From: Haloarcula halophila
GTDB lineage: Archaea > Halobacteriota > Halobacteria > Halobacteriales > Haloarculaceae
Direction: 5' to 3'
Assembly (NCBI RefSeq): GCF_029278565.1
Contig: NZ_CP119559.1
Location: forward strand, 2,666,001-2,730,000
DNA: 64,000 bases
Shown here: positions 1-8,500 of the stretch, one piece after another
Numbering within the stretch: position 1 is the stretch's first letter
How the letters are laid out: every line of letters begins with the position of its first letter
Position numbers and translations under genes: made by a program
Notes under the pieces: generated by a model
Database searches by the model: none
What the model saw: the letters and a program-made list of their open reading frames with translations, nothing else
Told to the model about the DNA's origin: nothing

Positions 1-114
1 CGTGACGGTTCCACGCTGGAGTGTCGTCGCCTCCCGGTCGTCTGCGGTCACCGCGCTGACCGCTATCGGCGCGATCAACGAGACGACCAGCAGCGCAGCG
101 AGGAGGCGTGCCAC
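1..114 (-). CDS. Secreted protein, N-terminal part only (runs off the window)
   Basis: Reading leftward from a GTG at 114 there are 38 codons without a stop to the window edge. The first residues (ARLLAALLVVSLIAPIAVSA) form a classic Sec signal peptide, followed by a polar stretch beginning VTADDREAT. A second in-frame GTG ten codons upstream (144) is possible, but it would place a charged stretch before the hydrophobic core, so I prefer 114. The gene is divergent from the membrane protein gene at 258. Nothing of the mature protein can be judged. Confidence 0.6.
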   Translation of the reverse strand, partial: MARLLAALLVVSLIAPIAVSAVTADDREATTLQRGTVT

Positions 115-257
115 GGTCGCCCTGGAGTAGTCGGCGGGGAGCACACCACCCCCTCGGAGAGCCCGTCGATTAACCCTTTTGAGACGAGTCAGCGGTCGCG
201 TTCGGAACGTCCCTGTAACTCCGATGGGCTCTTGTCGCCGAGGGTTCGAGCCACACC

Positions 258-815
258 ATGGACAGACGGCTCGTCACCGGCCTCCGTGCGACCGTCGCGG
301 CACTCGTGTTCGCGACGGCGGCGTTTCACCTCTGGTGGGGGCTCCCCCGAAGTATCGTCTACCTCCAGGCCGCCGAGGGGTTTCTCCTTCGCGGACTCCC
401 CCCGGACCCGCGTCCGTTCTTCTTCGTCGCCTTCGCGGTGGTGTTGCTCGCCGGTCCGTATCTCGTCACCCGACGGATCGTCAGCCTCCGGAACGCCTAT
501 CTGACCGGGATGGTCCTGCTCGCCGGCTCGATCGCCGCCTGGGTGTTCTGGCACGCGACGGGCCACGGTGCGTTCCTCGTCGACGGCTTCGAAGCGCCGG
601 GCGGCGGCGCGGGCCACCACGGCGGGAGTCTTGTCCTCCTGATCCTGGATCACTTCGTCACCGAACCGGTCGAGTCCGCGATCAAGACCATCGAGTTCCT
701 GGGAGTCGCCATCTTCGTGACGCTGCTGTGGAAAGACCCCGCGATCATCCCCGGCGAGAACGCGAGCGATGTCGACGCCGGGGAGTCAGAAACAGGCGAC
801 GCCGTGGAGAACTGA
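258..815 (+). CDS. Small multi-pass membrane protein, unknown function
   Basis: The 185-residue product has hydrophobic segments at about 9-29, 53-71, 80-99 and 143-158, with a weaker one near 122-134. Histidines cluster around the third and fourth segments (HATGHG at 99-104, GAGHHGG at 117-123, LDH at 130-132), which could bind metal or haem; that is inference only. The last 25 residues are acidic and soluble, as is usual for haloarchaeal cytoplasmic tails. The ATG at 258 begins the N-terminal hydrophobic segment directly. I do not recognise the family. Confidence 0.75.
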   Translation: MDRRLVTGLRATVAALVFATAAFHLWWGLPRSIVYLQAAEGFLLRGLPPDPRPFFFVAFAVVLLAGPYLVTRRIVSLRNAYLTGMVLLAGSIAAWVFWHATGHGAFLVDGFEAPGGGAGHHGGSLVLLILDHFVTEPVESAIKTIEFLGVAIFVTLLWKDPAIIPGENASDVDAGESETGDAVEN

Positions 816-889
816 CACCACTGAGTGACCGACTGACTGGAGGGCCGAACCGCAGTGGTCAGCGGGACCGCCCGTGACTGGTTCGCAGT

Positions 890-1837
890 TTACAGGCCAA
901 CCGCGCCGCGTGCCGAACCGTTCGCGGACGCGCTGTCCTCGGCACTGGCGGTCGCCTCGGCGTCGACGGTGGCGTTCGACTCGCTCTCGCTGTCGGCGTT
1001 CGCGTCACTATCCGCGTCCGCATCGCTGTCGGCGTGGACGGCCGCGTTGGTGTCGGCGTTTGCCGTCGCGTTCACGTCGGCGGTAGCGCTAGCGTTCGCT
1101 CGGGCATCGACAGCCGCAGTGCCGTTCCTCGAATCCCCAGCGTCCGCTCGGGACCGCTCGTCGCTGTGCTGGGTACCGCGGTCGCTCGCGTTGTCGTCCC
1201 GTGCGTTGTCGCTAGCGGGCGCCGCGGGTTCACCGGGACCGCCGGCGAACAGGTCGACGACCATGTCGATGACGACGCTGGCACCGAAGCCGTTGCCGGA
1301 CCGGTCGCCATCGGAACCGTCCCGTGCGTTCTCGGAGGCTGCGGTGGGTCCCTCGGTCTGCTGCTCGCTGTCGTTCGAACGCCGCTCGTCCGTGACGGTC
1401 TGGTTCCTAGCCGTCGCTTCGGCGTCCGCCTCCGTCTCGACGTCAACGGTGACCGTCATCGTGCGCTCGGCGGCCGCCTCGCCGGCCAGGGTGACGACAC
1501 CCTCGGCGTCGGCCTGTTCGCTCTCGATACCCACGTCGACCGCTGCGGTCGTCTCGGGCGTGGGCACGCGGATCTGTCCGTCCGCGTCGGTCTCGTACTC
1601 GCCCTCGGCGGCGACCTCGCTCTCGACGAGGGGCTCGACGTCCACGGCGGCACCGGAGACGGCCTCGCCGTCGGACACGACGGTCACGACAGTCTCGTCC
1701 TCGGTCGTGTGAACCGTCACCGTGAGCGATTCGCCGGCCGTACTACTCGCGTCACCGCTGGCTGCGGCAGCCGGCGCGATACCGGCGGTGGCCAGCAGCA
1801 CTGCCATCACCGCTGTCAGTGTCGTTTGTCGGATCAT
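890..1837 (-). CDS. Secreted protein with beta domain and Ala/Asp/Ser low-complexity tail
   Basis: The 315-residue product starts with a signal peptide (hydrophobic to about residue 26, ending near AAAASG). Residues about 35-125 look like one or two beta-sandwich modules of the surface-protein kind (alternating V/T strands, DADGQIRVPTPE turn). The rest is low complexity: Asn/Asp/Ser/Arg-rich, then a run of Ala-Asp-Ser-Asn repeats near the C terminus such as DADADSDANADSES. No C-terminal membrane anchor is visible. It is transcribed divergently from the membrane-anchored regulator at 2026, which has a similarly Thr/Asn/Asp-rich secreted part. A TATA-like box lies 24 bases before the start. Function is unknown; a cell-surface or secreted role is likely. 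Confidence 0.75.
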   Translation of the reverse strand: MIRQTTLTAVMAVLLATAGIAPAAAASGDASSTAGESLTVTVHTTEDETVVTVVSDGEAVSGAAVDVEPLVESEVAAEGEYETDADGQIRVPTPETTAAVDVGIESEQADAEGVVTLAGEAAAERTMTVTVDVETEADAEATARNQTVTDERRSNDSEQQTEGPTAASENARDGSDGDRSGNGFGASVVIDMVVDLFAGGPGEPAAPASDNARDDNASDRGTQHSDERSRADAGDSRNGTAAVDARANASATADVNATANADTNAAVHADSDADADSDANADSESESNATVDAEATASAEDSASANGSARGAVGL

Positions 1838-1860
1838 CGTCCACTCGGATCGAGGGACAG

Positions 1861-1870
1861 TTAATAAAAG
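1861..1870 (-). promoter_or_regulatory. TATA-like box for the secreted protein gene
   Basis: Read on the minus strand this is CTTTTATTAA, 24 bases before the ATG at 1837. The spacing suits a leaderless or near-leaderless archaeal transcript. Confidence 0.5.
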
Positions 1871-1950
1871 GCGTTTCTGACAAAACCGTCCAAACGTTCG
1901 TATTGACGGTAGATAGTGGCTGCAGACCGAAAACTTCGCACTCCGGATAG

Positions 1951-1960
1951 TATTTAAAAG
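1951..1960 (+). promoter_or_regulatory. TATA-like box for the membrane regulator gene
   Basis: TATTTAAAAG stands out in GC-rich DNA about 66 bases before the ATG at 2026. If used, the transcript would carry a leader of roughly 40 bases. It is back to back with the TATA-like box at 1861-1870, so the two divergent genes share a control region of under 190 bp. Confidence 0.5.
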
Positions 1961-2025
1961 AACGCGGGTTCGGGCACAAGATACTTGCCTCTCTCAGGGA
2001 AACTACGTGCCGAGCGAACCGCCCG

Positions 2026-3360
2026 ATGACCCGTTCGTCCGTCGCCCTCGCCGTGGGGCTCGTCTGCTGTGTCCTCCTCGCGTCAGGTCTCGGAGCGGCC
2101 GCTACGGCCGACGAGAGGAATCCGTCCAGTCAGGTTACGGACGACGGCGTGGTCCCCTCGGACAACGATACGTCGACGGTCGGTGATACGACCGACAACA
2201 CCACGTCGTCTGTCGACGAGACGACGGAGGACGCGGCAGATACCGACGACAACACCACGTCGACGATCGGTACCACGACACCGACGGTATCGAAGACGGC
2301 CGAGAACACGACGGGGTCCGCCGAAGAGACGACTGAGAACGCCACGGACACGACCGGAACAGTCCGCGACGACGTCGAGTCGGCCAGCCAGTCCGCCGGG
2401 TCGACGCTGGACGGTGCGTCAACCACGAGCGTGAACGTGACGGCACGCCCGTCGGTGAACGCGACCGTGGACGGAGCGGTGAACGCGGAGGGGGCCGCGG
2501 CCCGGGGAGCGACGCCCGACCAGACCCGAACGAACGCTGACCGCACTGCGGCCGCTGGAGCGACCCGTTCGACCGCAAACGCTTCCAGCACCGCAGCTAA
2601 CGCGTCGGCGGGGGCTGCGAGCGGAGCGAAACCGCCGGGCCTCGGCGGTGAGATGCCGACGCCGGACGGGAAGAGCGTCGCCGTCGGTGTCGGTGCGACG
2701 GTCGCAGCCGGTGCGGCGGGCCGGGCCTACGTCGGGGCGACGGGCGGGAGTCCAACCGCCGCAAGCGGAGTCGCCCAGTCGAGTGTCCCACTCGTTCGGA
2801 CGGCCTACCGCGGAGTCGCCGACCGCCTCTGGCGGTTCCTGGGGATCGCCGGCTACGCGCTCCACTCCGAGGACCCGCTGGAACACGAGACGCGGGCGGA
2901 CCTGGCGGCAGCCATCGAGGACAACCCCGGCGCGTACCTCTCGGAACTGGCCGACGCCAGCGACGCCTCGATGAGTACCGTCCGGTACCACCTCAAAGTC
3001 CTCGAACGCGAGGACGTCGTCACCCCCGTGAAGATCCGGGGCAAGCGCCGGTATTTCCCCGGCGACGAACCGACCGACGAACTCGCTGCCGCGCTGGCCG
3101 ACGACGCGACGGAGACCGTCCTCCGGGCGCTCGCGACCGTCGGGCCGGCGTCAGTGTCGGCACTGGCCGACGAACTCGACCGGGACCCAAGTACCGTGAC
3201 CCACCACCTCGACAGACTCCAGGAGTCCGGCCTCGTCGAGCGCGAGCGCGACGGCCGCGCGGTGGTCAACGCCCTGGCACCGACCGCCGCTGCCGCGATG
3301 GCACCCCGGGTCGGCGAGCGCGGCGATCCGCCCGCCGTCGGGTCCAGTCCTGGTGATTGA
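2026..3360 (+). CDS. Predicted membrane-spanning regulator: secreted Thr/Asn-rich part plus tandem winged helices
   Basis: The 444-residue product begins with a signal peptide or signal anchor (about 1-27). Residues about 28-200 are rich in Thr, Asp, Asn and Ser, with many possible N-glycosylation sequons (NTT, NTS). A Gly/Ala/Val-rich segment near 216-236 could cross the membrane. The C-terminal part holds two winged-helix domains: about 285-345 (ISELAD-type helix, STVRYHLKVLEREDVV) and about 350-425 (LDRDPSTVTHHLDRLQESGL). This predicts an outside sensor region and an inside DNA-binding region on one chain. The family resembles haloarchaeal ArsR-like helix-turn-helix proteins. It is divergent from a secreted low-complexity gene and may control it. 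The weak hydrophobicity of the central segment is the main doubt. Confidence 0.8.
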   Translation: MTRSSVALAVGLVCCVLLASGLGAAATADERNPSSQVTDDGVVPSDNDTSTVGDTTDNTTSSVDETTEDAADTDDNTTSTIGTTTPTVSKTAENTTGSAEETTENATDTTGTVRDDVESASQSAGSTLDGASTTSVNVTARPSVNATVDGAVNAEGAAARGATPDQTRTNADRTAAAGATRSTANASSTAANASAGAASGAKPPGLGGEMPTPDGKSVAVGVGATVAAGAAGRAYVGATGGSPTAASGVAQSSVPLVRTAYRGVADRLWRFLGIAGYALHSEDPLEHETRADLAAAIEDNPGAYLSELADASDASMSTVRYHLKVLEREDVVTPVKIRGKRRYFPGDEPTDELAAALADDATETVLRALATVGPASVSALADELDRDPSTVTHHLDRLQESGLVERERDGRAVVNALAPTAAAAMAPRVGERGDPPAVGSSPGD

Positions 3361-3363
3361 CGA

Positions 3364-3478
3364 CCACTTTTTACTGCACGGGGTTCGCGGCGCGAACCCC
3401 GTTTGCAAAGACATGGGGAAAAACGGCCGAACGCTCGGCGGTGCCTCGCGTTCGGTGAACCGGCGGCTACGCCGCCGG
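3364..3478 (-). repeat. Three-hairpin dispersed element, copy 3 (between convergent genes)
   Basis: This is the intergenic DNA between two converging genes. On the plus strand it starts with CCACTTTTT (3364-3372) and a perfect 11-bp stem with a 3-base loop (3378-3388 / 3392-3402). A CATGGGGAAAAACGG stretch follows, then an 8-bp stem (3427-3434 / 3448-3455) and another perfect 8-bp stem with a TAC loop (3460-3467 / 3471-3478). Read on the minus strand it has the same order as the elements at 22469 and 54810: hairpin, CCCCAYG plus T-run, hairpin, AAAAAGTGG. It could act as a bidirectional terminator. Confidence 0.6.
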
Positions 3479-3571
3479 ATGCTCTCTGTCAGCCCCCGCC
3501 GGTCTTCAGGTCGCACGACGGAGCGCTCCCGGCCACCGTATCGCGACAGCGACCGCAGACCACCCTTCCCG

Positions 3572-5086
3572 TCAGTCTTCCAGTTCGGCCCGCAATCGCT
3601 CGTTCACGTCTCCGGGATCGGCGCTGCCCCCGGTCTTCTGCATCACCTGGCCGACCAGGAAGTTGATCGCGCCGCCTTCGCCGTCGTGGAAGTCCTGGAC
3701 GGCGTCGGGGTTCTCGTCGATCGCCGCTTCGACGGCCTGCTGGATCTCGTCGCCGGAGGTCTTGCCCAGGTCCTCCCGGTCGACGATCGTCTCGGGGTCG
3801 TCGCCGTCGTCGAGCATCCCGCGGAGCACGGTCTCACGGGCGTTCTTGGCGGTGATCTCGTCGGTGGCGACCAGTTCGACCAGCCGCATCACCTCGTCGA
3901 AGCGACCGTCGACGTCGGTGATCTCCATGTCGCGGTAGTTCAGTTCGCCCAGCAGGTTGTCGGCGACCCAGGTCGCGGCCAGGTCGGCGTCGAACCGCTC
4001 GGCGACGCTCTCGAAGAAGTCCGCGACCTGCTTGGTGGAGGTGAGCTTCGAGGCGGCCTCGTCGCTGAGCCCGTACTCCGCGACGAACCGCCCGCGGCGG
4101 GCGTCGGGGAGTTCGGGGATAGAGAGTTCGTCCTTCCAGTGGGCGACACGCAGCGGCGGGAGGTCGGCCTCACGGAAGTAGCGGTAGTCCTTCTCCTCCT
4201 CTTTCGAACGCATCGAGACCGTGTTGCCGTGGGTCTCGTTGAAGTGGCGGGTCTCCTGTTCGACCGCGCGCCCGGACTGGATGAGTTTCCGCTGGCGGGA
4301 GGCCTCGAAGGAGAGAGCCTGTTCCGCCCCCTTGTGGCTGGAGATGTTCTTGACCTCCGTCCGGTTGGCGTCTTCCAGCACCGACTCGTCGATCTCGCCG
4401 TCGTCGCCGACCTCGTCGGCGTCGACCATCGAGAGGTTCGCGTCGATGCGGAGGCTGCCGTCCCGGCCGGGGTCGAACACGCCCAGGTACTCCAGGACCT
4501 CTTCGAGCTTTTCGAGGAACGCTCGCACCTCGCCCGGTGCCCGGAAGTCCGGTTCGGTGACGATCTCCATCAGCGGCGTCCCGGCGCGGTTGTAGTCGAC
4601 GAGCGTGTAGTCGGCCCGGTCGATCGAGCAGGTCCGGGATTCCAGCGGGCCGGTACCCTCACGGACGTGCTTGATCGATCCGGGGTCCTCTTCGAGGTGG
4701 GCACGGCGGATGTCGACCGACCGCCGCTCGCTCTCGACAGTAAAGGAGAGTTCGCCGTCCTGACAGATCGGCGCGTCGTACTGGGTGATCTGGAAGTTCT
4801 TGGGGAGGTCGGGGTAGTAGTAGTTCTTCCGGTGGAACGCCGTCTCCTCGGGTACGTCGGCGTCGATCGCCTTCCCGATCTTTACGGCAGCCTCGACGGC
4901 GCCCTCGTTGACGACCGGCAGCGCGCCCGGGAGTCCGAGACACACCGGGCAGGTGTGGGTGTTTGGCTCGTCGGCCGGCGCGGTCGAGCAGCCACAGAAG
5001 ATCTTCGTATCCGTCTCGAGTTGGACGTGGACCTCCAGCCCGATGACGGCCGCGAGTTCACGGGACTCGGCGGCTTGTGCAGTCAT
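3572..5086 (-). CDS. gatB: Asp/Glu-tRNA amidotransferase subunit B
   Basis: GatB works with GatA and GatC to convert misacylated Asp-tRNA(Asn) or Glu-tRNA(Gln) to Asn-tRNA or Gln-tRNA in the cytoplasm. The 504-residue length is typical. The N-terminal part opens with VIGLEVHVQL, then zinc-type cysteines FCGCS and CPVCLGLPG. The family signature appears as DYNRAGTPLMEIVTEPD. The C-terminal YqeY-like helical domain ends with the usual GQVMQKTGG ... LRAELED. gatA and gatC are not nearby, so the subunits are encoded apart. The gene converges on the regulator gene ending at 3360, with a hairpin element between them. Confidence 0.97.
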   Translation of the reverse strand: MTAQAAESRELAAVIGLEVHVQLETDTKIFCGCSTAPADEPNTHTCPVCLGLPGALPVVNEGAVEAAVKIGKAIDADVPEETAFHRKNYYYPDLPKNFQITQYDAPICQDGELSFTVESERRSVDIRRAHLEEDPGSIKHVREGTGPLESRTCSIDRADYTLVDYNRAGTPLMEIVTEPDFRAPGEVRAFLEKLEEVLEYLGVFDPGRDGSLRIDANLSMVDADEVGDDGEIDESVLEDANRTEVKNISSHKGAEQALSFEASRQRKLIQSGRAVEQETRHFNETHGNTVSMRSKEEEKDYRYFREADLPPLRVAHWKDELSIPELPDARRGRFVAEYGLSDEAASKLTSTKQVADFFESVAERFDADLAATWVADNLLGELNYRDMEITDVDGRFDEVMRLVELVATDEITAKNARETVLRGMLDDGDDPETIVDREDLGKTSGDEIQQAVEAAIDENPDAVQDFHDGEGGAINFLVGQVMQKTGGSADPGDVNERLRAELED

Positions 5087-5195
5087 TACCCGGCGTTCGG
5101 CGTCGGGTGGCTAAAGACTAACGACCACGCGTGAACGCGGGCGAACCACCTGACCCGTCCGAGAGCTGTCAGAATCCATGATATTGTCTGACGTA

Positions 5196-5203
5196 GGTAT
5201 AAG
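5196..5203 (+). promoter_or_regulatory. TATA-like box ahead of the coiled-coil gene and smc
   Basis: GGTATAAG lies about 26-33 bases before the ATG at 5229, the distance expected for a nearly leaderless haloarchaeal transcript. It would drive the small coiled-coil gene and probably smc and scpA. Confidence 0.45.
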
Positions 5204-5228
5204 TGTCCAGGCCGGAACGTGTGTTCAT

Positions 5229-5537
5229 ATGAGCGACAACCGCGTCGCGGAACTGGAAGCACGCGTCCAGGAACTGGAAGCATCCGTGGAAGGACTCACG
5301 GACGAACTCGTCGAGTGCAAAGTCCGCCTCCGCGAGATGGAAAACGCCGTCGACGGCGAAGTGGGTCCCATCGCCAGCCAACAGACCGACGTCGACGCCG
5401 AAGTCGACGCGGAGTTCGACGACGGGGCCGACACATCTAACACCGAGGCTCCCGAGGAACCGCCAGAGGAGGGAGCCGAGGCGCCCGCCGACGCCGAGAC
5501 CACCGAGGAGTCCGAGTCGGACATCATCGTCGCGTAG
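5229..5537 (+). CDS. Small acidic coiled-coil protein upstream of smc
   Basis: The 102-residue product starts with a heptad-rich helix (residues about 4-42, repeated ELEARVQELEASVEGL pattern) and ends in a very acidic, probably disordered tail (Glu/Asp/Ala/Pro) closing with DIIVA. It resembles an uncharacterised haloarchaea-specific family (my recollection is DUF7518). The stop is 21 bases before smc and the genes run in the same direction, so co-expression with smc-scpA is likely. I chose the ATG at 5229 because the coiled coil begins there; a further in-frame extension upstream to 5178 carries no family-like sequence. A chromosome-organisation role is inference from position only. Confidence 0.85.
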   Translation: MSDNRVAELEARVQELEASVEGLTDELVECKVRLREMENAVDGEVGPIASQQTDVDAEVDAEFDDGADTSNTEAPEEPPEEGAEAPADAETTEESESDIIVA

Positions 5538-5558
5538 GGACCCGGCCCACCACACCGC

Positions 5559-8500
5559 ATGCACATCAAAGAGCTCGTTCTGGACAACTTCAAGAGCTTC
5601 GGGCGGAAGACCCGAATCCCGTTCTACGACGATTTCACGACGATCAGCGGTCCGAACGGCTCAGGCAAGTCCAACATCATCGACGCCGTCCTCTTCACCC
5701 TCGGCCTGGCCCGCACGTCGGGCATCCGGGCCGAGAAACTGACAGATCTCATCTACAACCCCGGCCACGCCGACGAGGACGCCGACGTCTCCGGCGAGCG
5801 CCAGGCCAGCTGTGAGGTCATCCTGGCCAACGACGACCGCACGCTCGACCGTTCGCAGGTCGTCAACGCCGCCGGCACCGAGGACGTCGGCGACGTCGAC
5901 GAGATCTCGATCAAACGCCGGGTCAAACAGACCGAGGACAACTACTACTCCTACTACTACATCAACGGCCGCTCGGTCAACCTCTCGGACATCCAGGACC
6001 TGCTCGCACAGGCCGGTGTCACGCCGGAGGGGTACAACGTCGTCATGCAGGGCGACGTGACCGAGATCATCAACATGACCGCCGGCGCCCGGCGGGAGAT
6101 CATCGACGAGATCGCCGGCGTCTCGCAGTTCGACGCCAAGAAAGAGGACGCCTTCGAGGAACTGGAGGTCGTCCAGGAGCGCATCGACGAGGCCGAGTTA
6201 CGTATCGAGGAGAAACAGGACCGGCTCGACCAGCTAGAGGACGAACGCGAGACGGCTCTGGAGTACCAGTCGCTGCGCGAGGAGAAAGAGGAGTACGAGG
6301 GCTACCGAAAGGCGGCGGAACTGGAAGACAAGCGCGCGGAACTGGACGCCGTCGAGAGCGATATCGAGGAGCTGGAGACCGAACTCGCGGACCTCCAGGC
6401 CGAACTCGACGAGCGCCAGGGGAAGGTCGTCCGCCTGGAAGACGAACTCCAGGAACTGAACCAGGAGATCGAGCGCAAAGGCGAGGACGAGCAGCTCGCG
6501 ATCAAACGCGACATCGAGGAGATCAAAGGCGACATCTCCCGGTTCGAGGACAAGATCGAGGCCGCCGAGGCGGCCGTCGAGGAGGCCGAAAACGAGCGCC
6601 GCCAGGCGTTCGTCCAGATCGACCGCAAACAAGAGAGTATCGACGAGCTGGAGAGCGAGATCCGCGAGACGAAAGTCGAGCAGTCCAACCTCAAGGCCGA
6701 CATCGCCGAGAAGGAGGCCGAACTGGCCGACGTCCAAGAACGGATCGACGCCGTCGGCGAGGAGTTCGAGGAGGTCAAAGACGAACTCGAAGCCAAACGT
6801 GATCGGCTAGAGACGCTCAAGAGCGAGCACAACGACCTCCAGCGCGAGCAGGACCGGCTGCTCGACGAGGCCCGTCGGCGCTCTAACGAGGAAGACGAGA
6901 AACGGGACCGGATCGAGGAGTGTGAAGCGCGCATCCCCGATCTGGAGGCGGACATCGAGGATTTAGAGACCGAACTGGAGAAAGCCCGAGAGAACAAGGC
7001 GACCATCGGCGAGGTGGTCGACGACCTGCGGGCGGAGAAACGACAACTCCAGTCGGATCTTGACGAGCTAGAAGACGAGATCAGCGCCAAACAACAGGAG
7101 TACGCCGAACTCGAAGCCAAAGCCGGCCAGGAGGGCGATTCCTCCTACGGCCGCGCGGTGACGACCATCCTGAACAACGACTTCGGGGGGGTCCACGGCA
7201 CCGTCGGGCAGCTCGGCGGCGTCGATCCCGAGTACGCGACGGCCTGTGAGACGGCCGCCGGGGGACGACTAGCACACGTCGTCGTCGACGACGACGGCGT
7301 CGGTCAGCAGTGTATCGACTACCTCAAATCGCGCAACGCCGGCCGGGCGACGTTCCTGCCGATCACGAAGATGCAGCGCCGGTCGCTGCCGTCGCTGCCG
7401 AGCCACGACGGCGTCGTCGACTTCGCGTACAATCTCGTGGACTTCGACTCGGAGTACGCCGGCATCTTCGCCTATGTGCTCGGCGACACCGTGATCGTCG
7501 ACGACATGGACACGGCACGGGACCTCATCGGCGACTTCCGGATGGTCACCGTGGAGGGTGACCTCGTCGAGAAGAGCGGCGCGATGACCGGCGGTTCCTC
7601 GTCGGGGACGCGGTACTCCTTCTCCGGTGGGGCCGGCAAACTCGAACGGGTCGCACAGCGGATCACCGATCTGGAGGAAGAACGTGAGGGCGTCCGCAGC
7701 GACCTCCGGGACGTCGAGGAGCGACTGGACGACGCCCGCGACCGGGAGTCCGACGCGACCGAGCAGGTCCGGGACATCGAGGCCCAGATCGAACGCAAGC
7801 AGGAAGCCGTCGACGACACACGGGCCCGCATCGAGGAACTCGACGAGGAGCTGGCGGAGATCGCGGCCGAGCGAGCGAACGTCGCCGACGAGATGGACGA
7901 ACTGGAAGCCGAGATCGAGGCTAAAGACGAGGAGATCGCGGCGCTACAAACCGAGATCGACGAGCTAGAGGCCGAAGTCGAGGACTCCGAGCTCCCGGCG
8001 CTGACCGACGAGCGTGAGGCCATCCAGGGCGAGATCGACGACTTGGAGGACCGGCTCGACGAACTGGAGGGCAGCCGGAACGAACTCGAACTGGAGAAAC
8101 AGTACGCAGAGGACGCCGTCGAGGAGCTCCACGACGACATCGAGGCCGCACAGAACCGGAAAGCCGAACAGGAAGAACGGATCGCCGAGTTCGAAGAACA
8201 GGTCGCACAGAAGCAGGAACTCAAAGCCGAGAAGGAGGCGAAGATCGCCGACCTGGAGGAAGAACTGGCCGACCTCAAGGCCGAGCGCGAGGAGCTTCGC
8301 GAGGCACTCTCGGCGGCAAAGGAGGCCCGCGACGAGCAACAGACCGCCGTCAGCGAGGTCGAGCGTGACCTCGAAGACGCCCGGGACGACCGTGACCGCC
8401 TGGAGTGGGAGATCGACGAGCTCGAAGCCCAGGTCGGGGAGTACGACCCCGAGGACGTCCCGGACCACGACACCGTCGAGGCCGAGATCGAGCGCCTCGT

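Noticed and set aside
240-257. GGGTTCGAGCC-like T-arm suggesting a tRNA before the membrane protein gene
   Set aside because: No acceptor, D or anticodon stems can be formed around it; it is the leader of the gene at 258.
3353-5134. 593-residue open frame on the plus strand across gatB
   Set aside because: It is antisense to gatB, which has full motifs; the frame has strand-shadow composition (Val/Asp/Leu-rich) and no family sequence.
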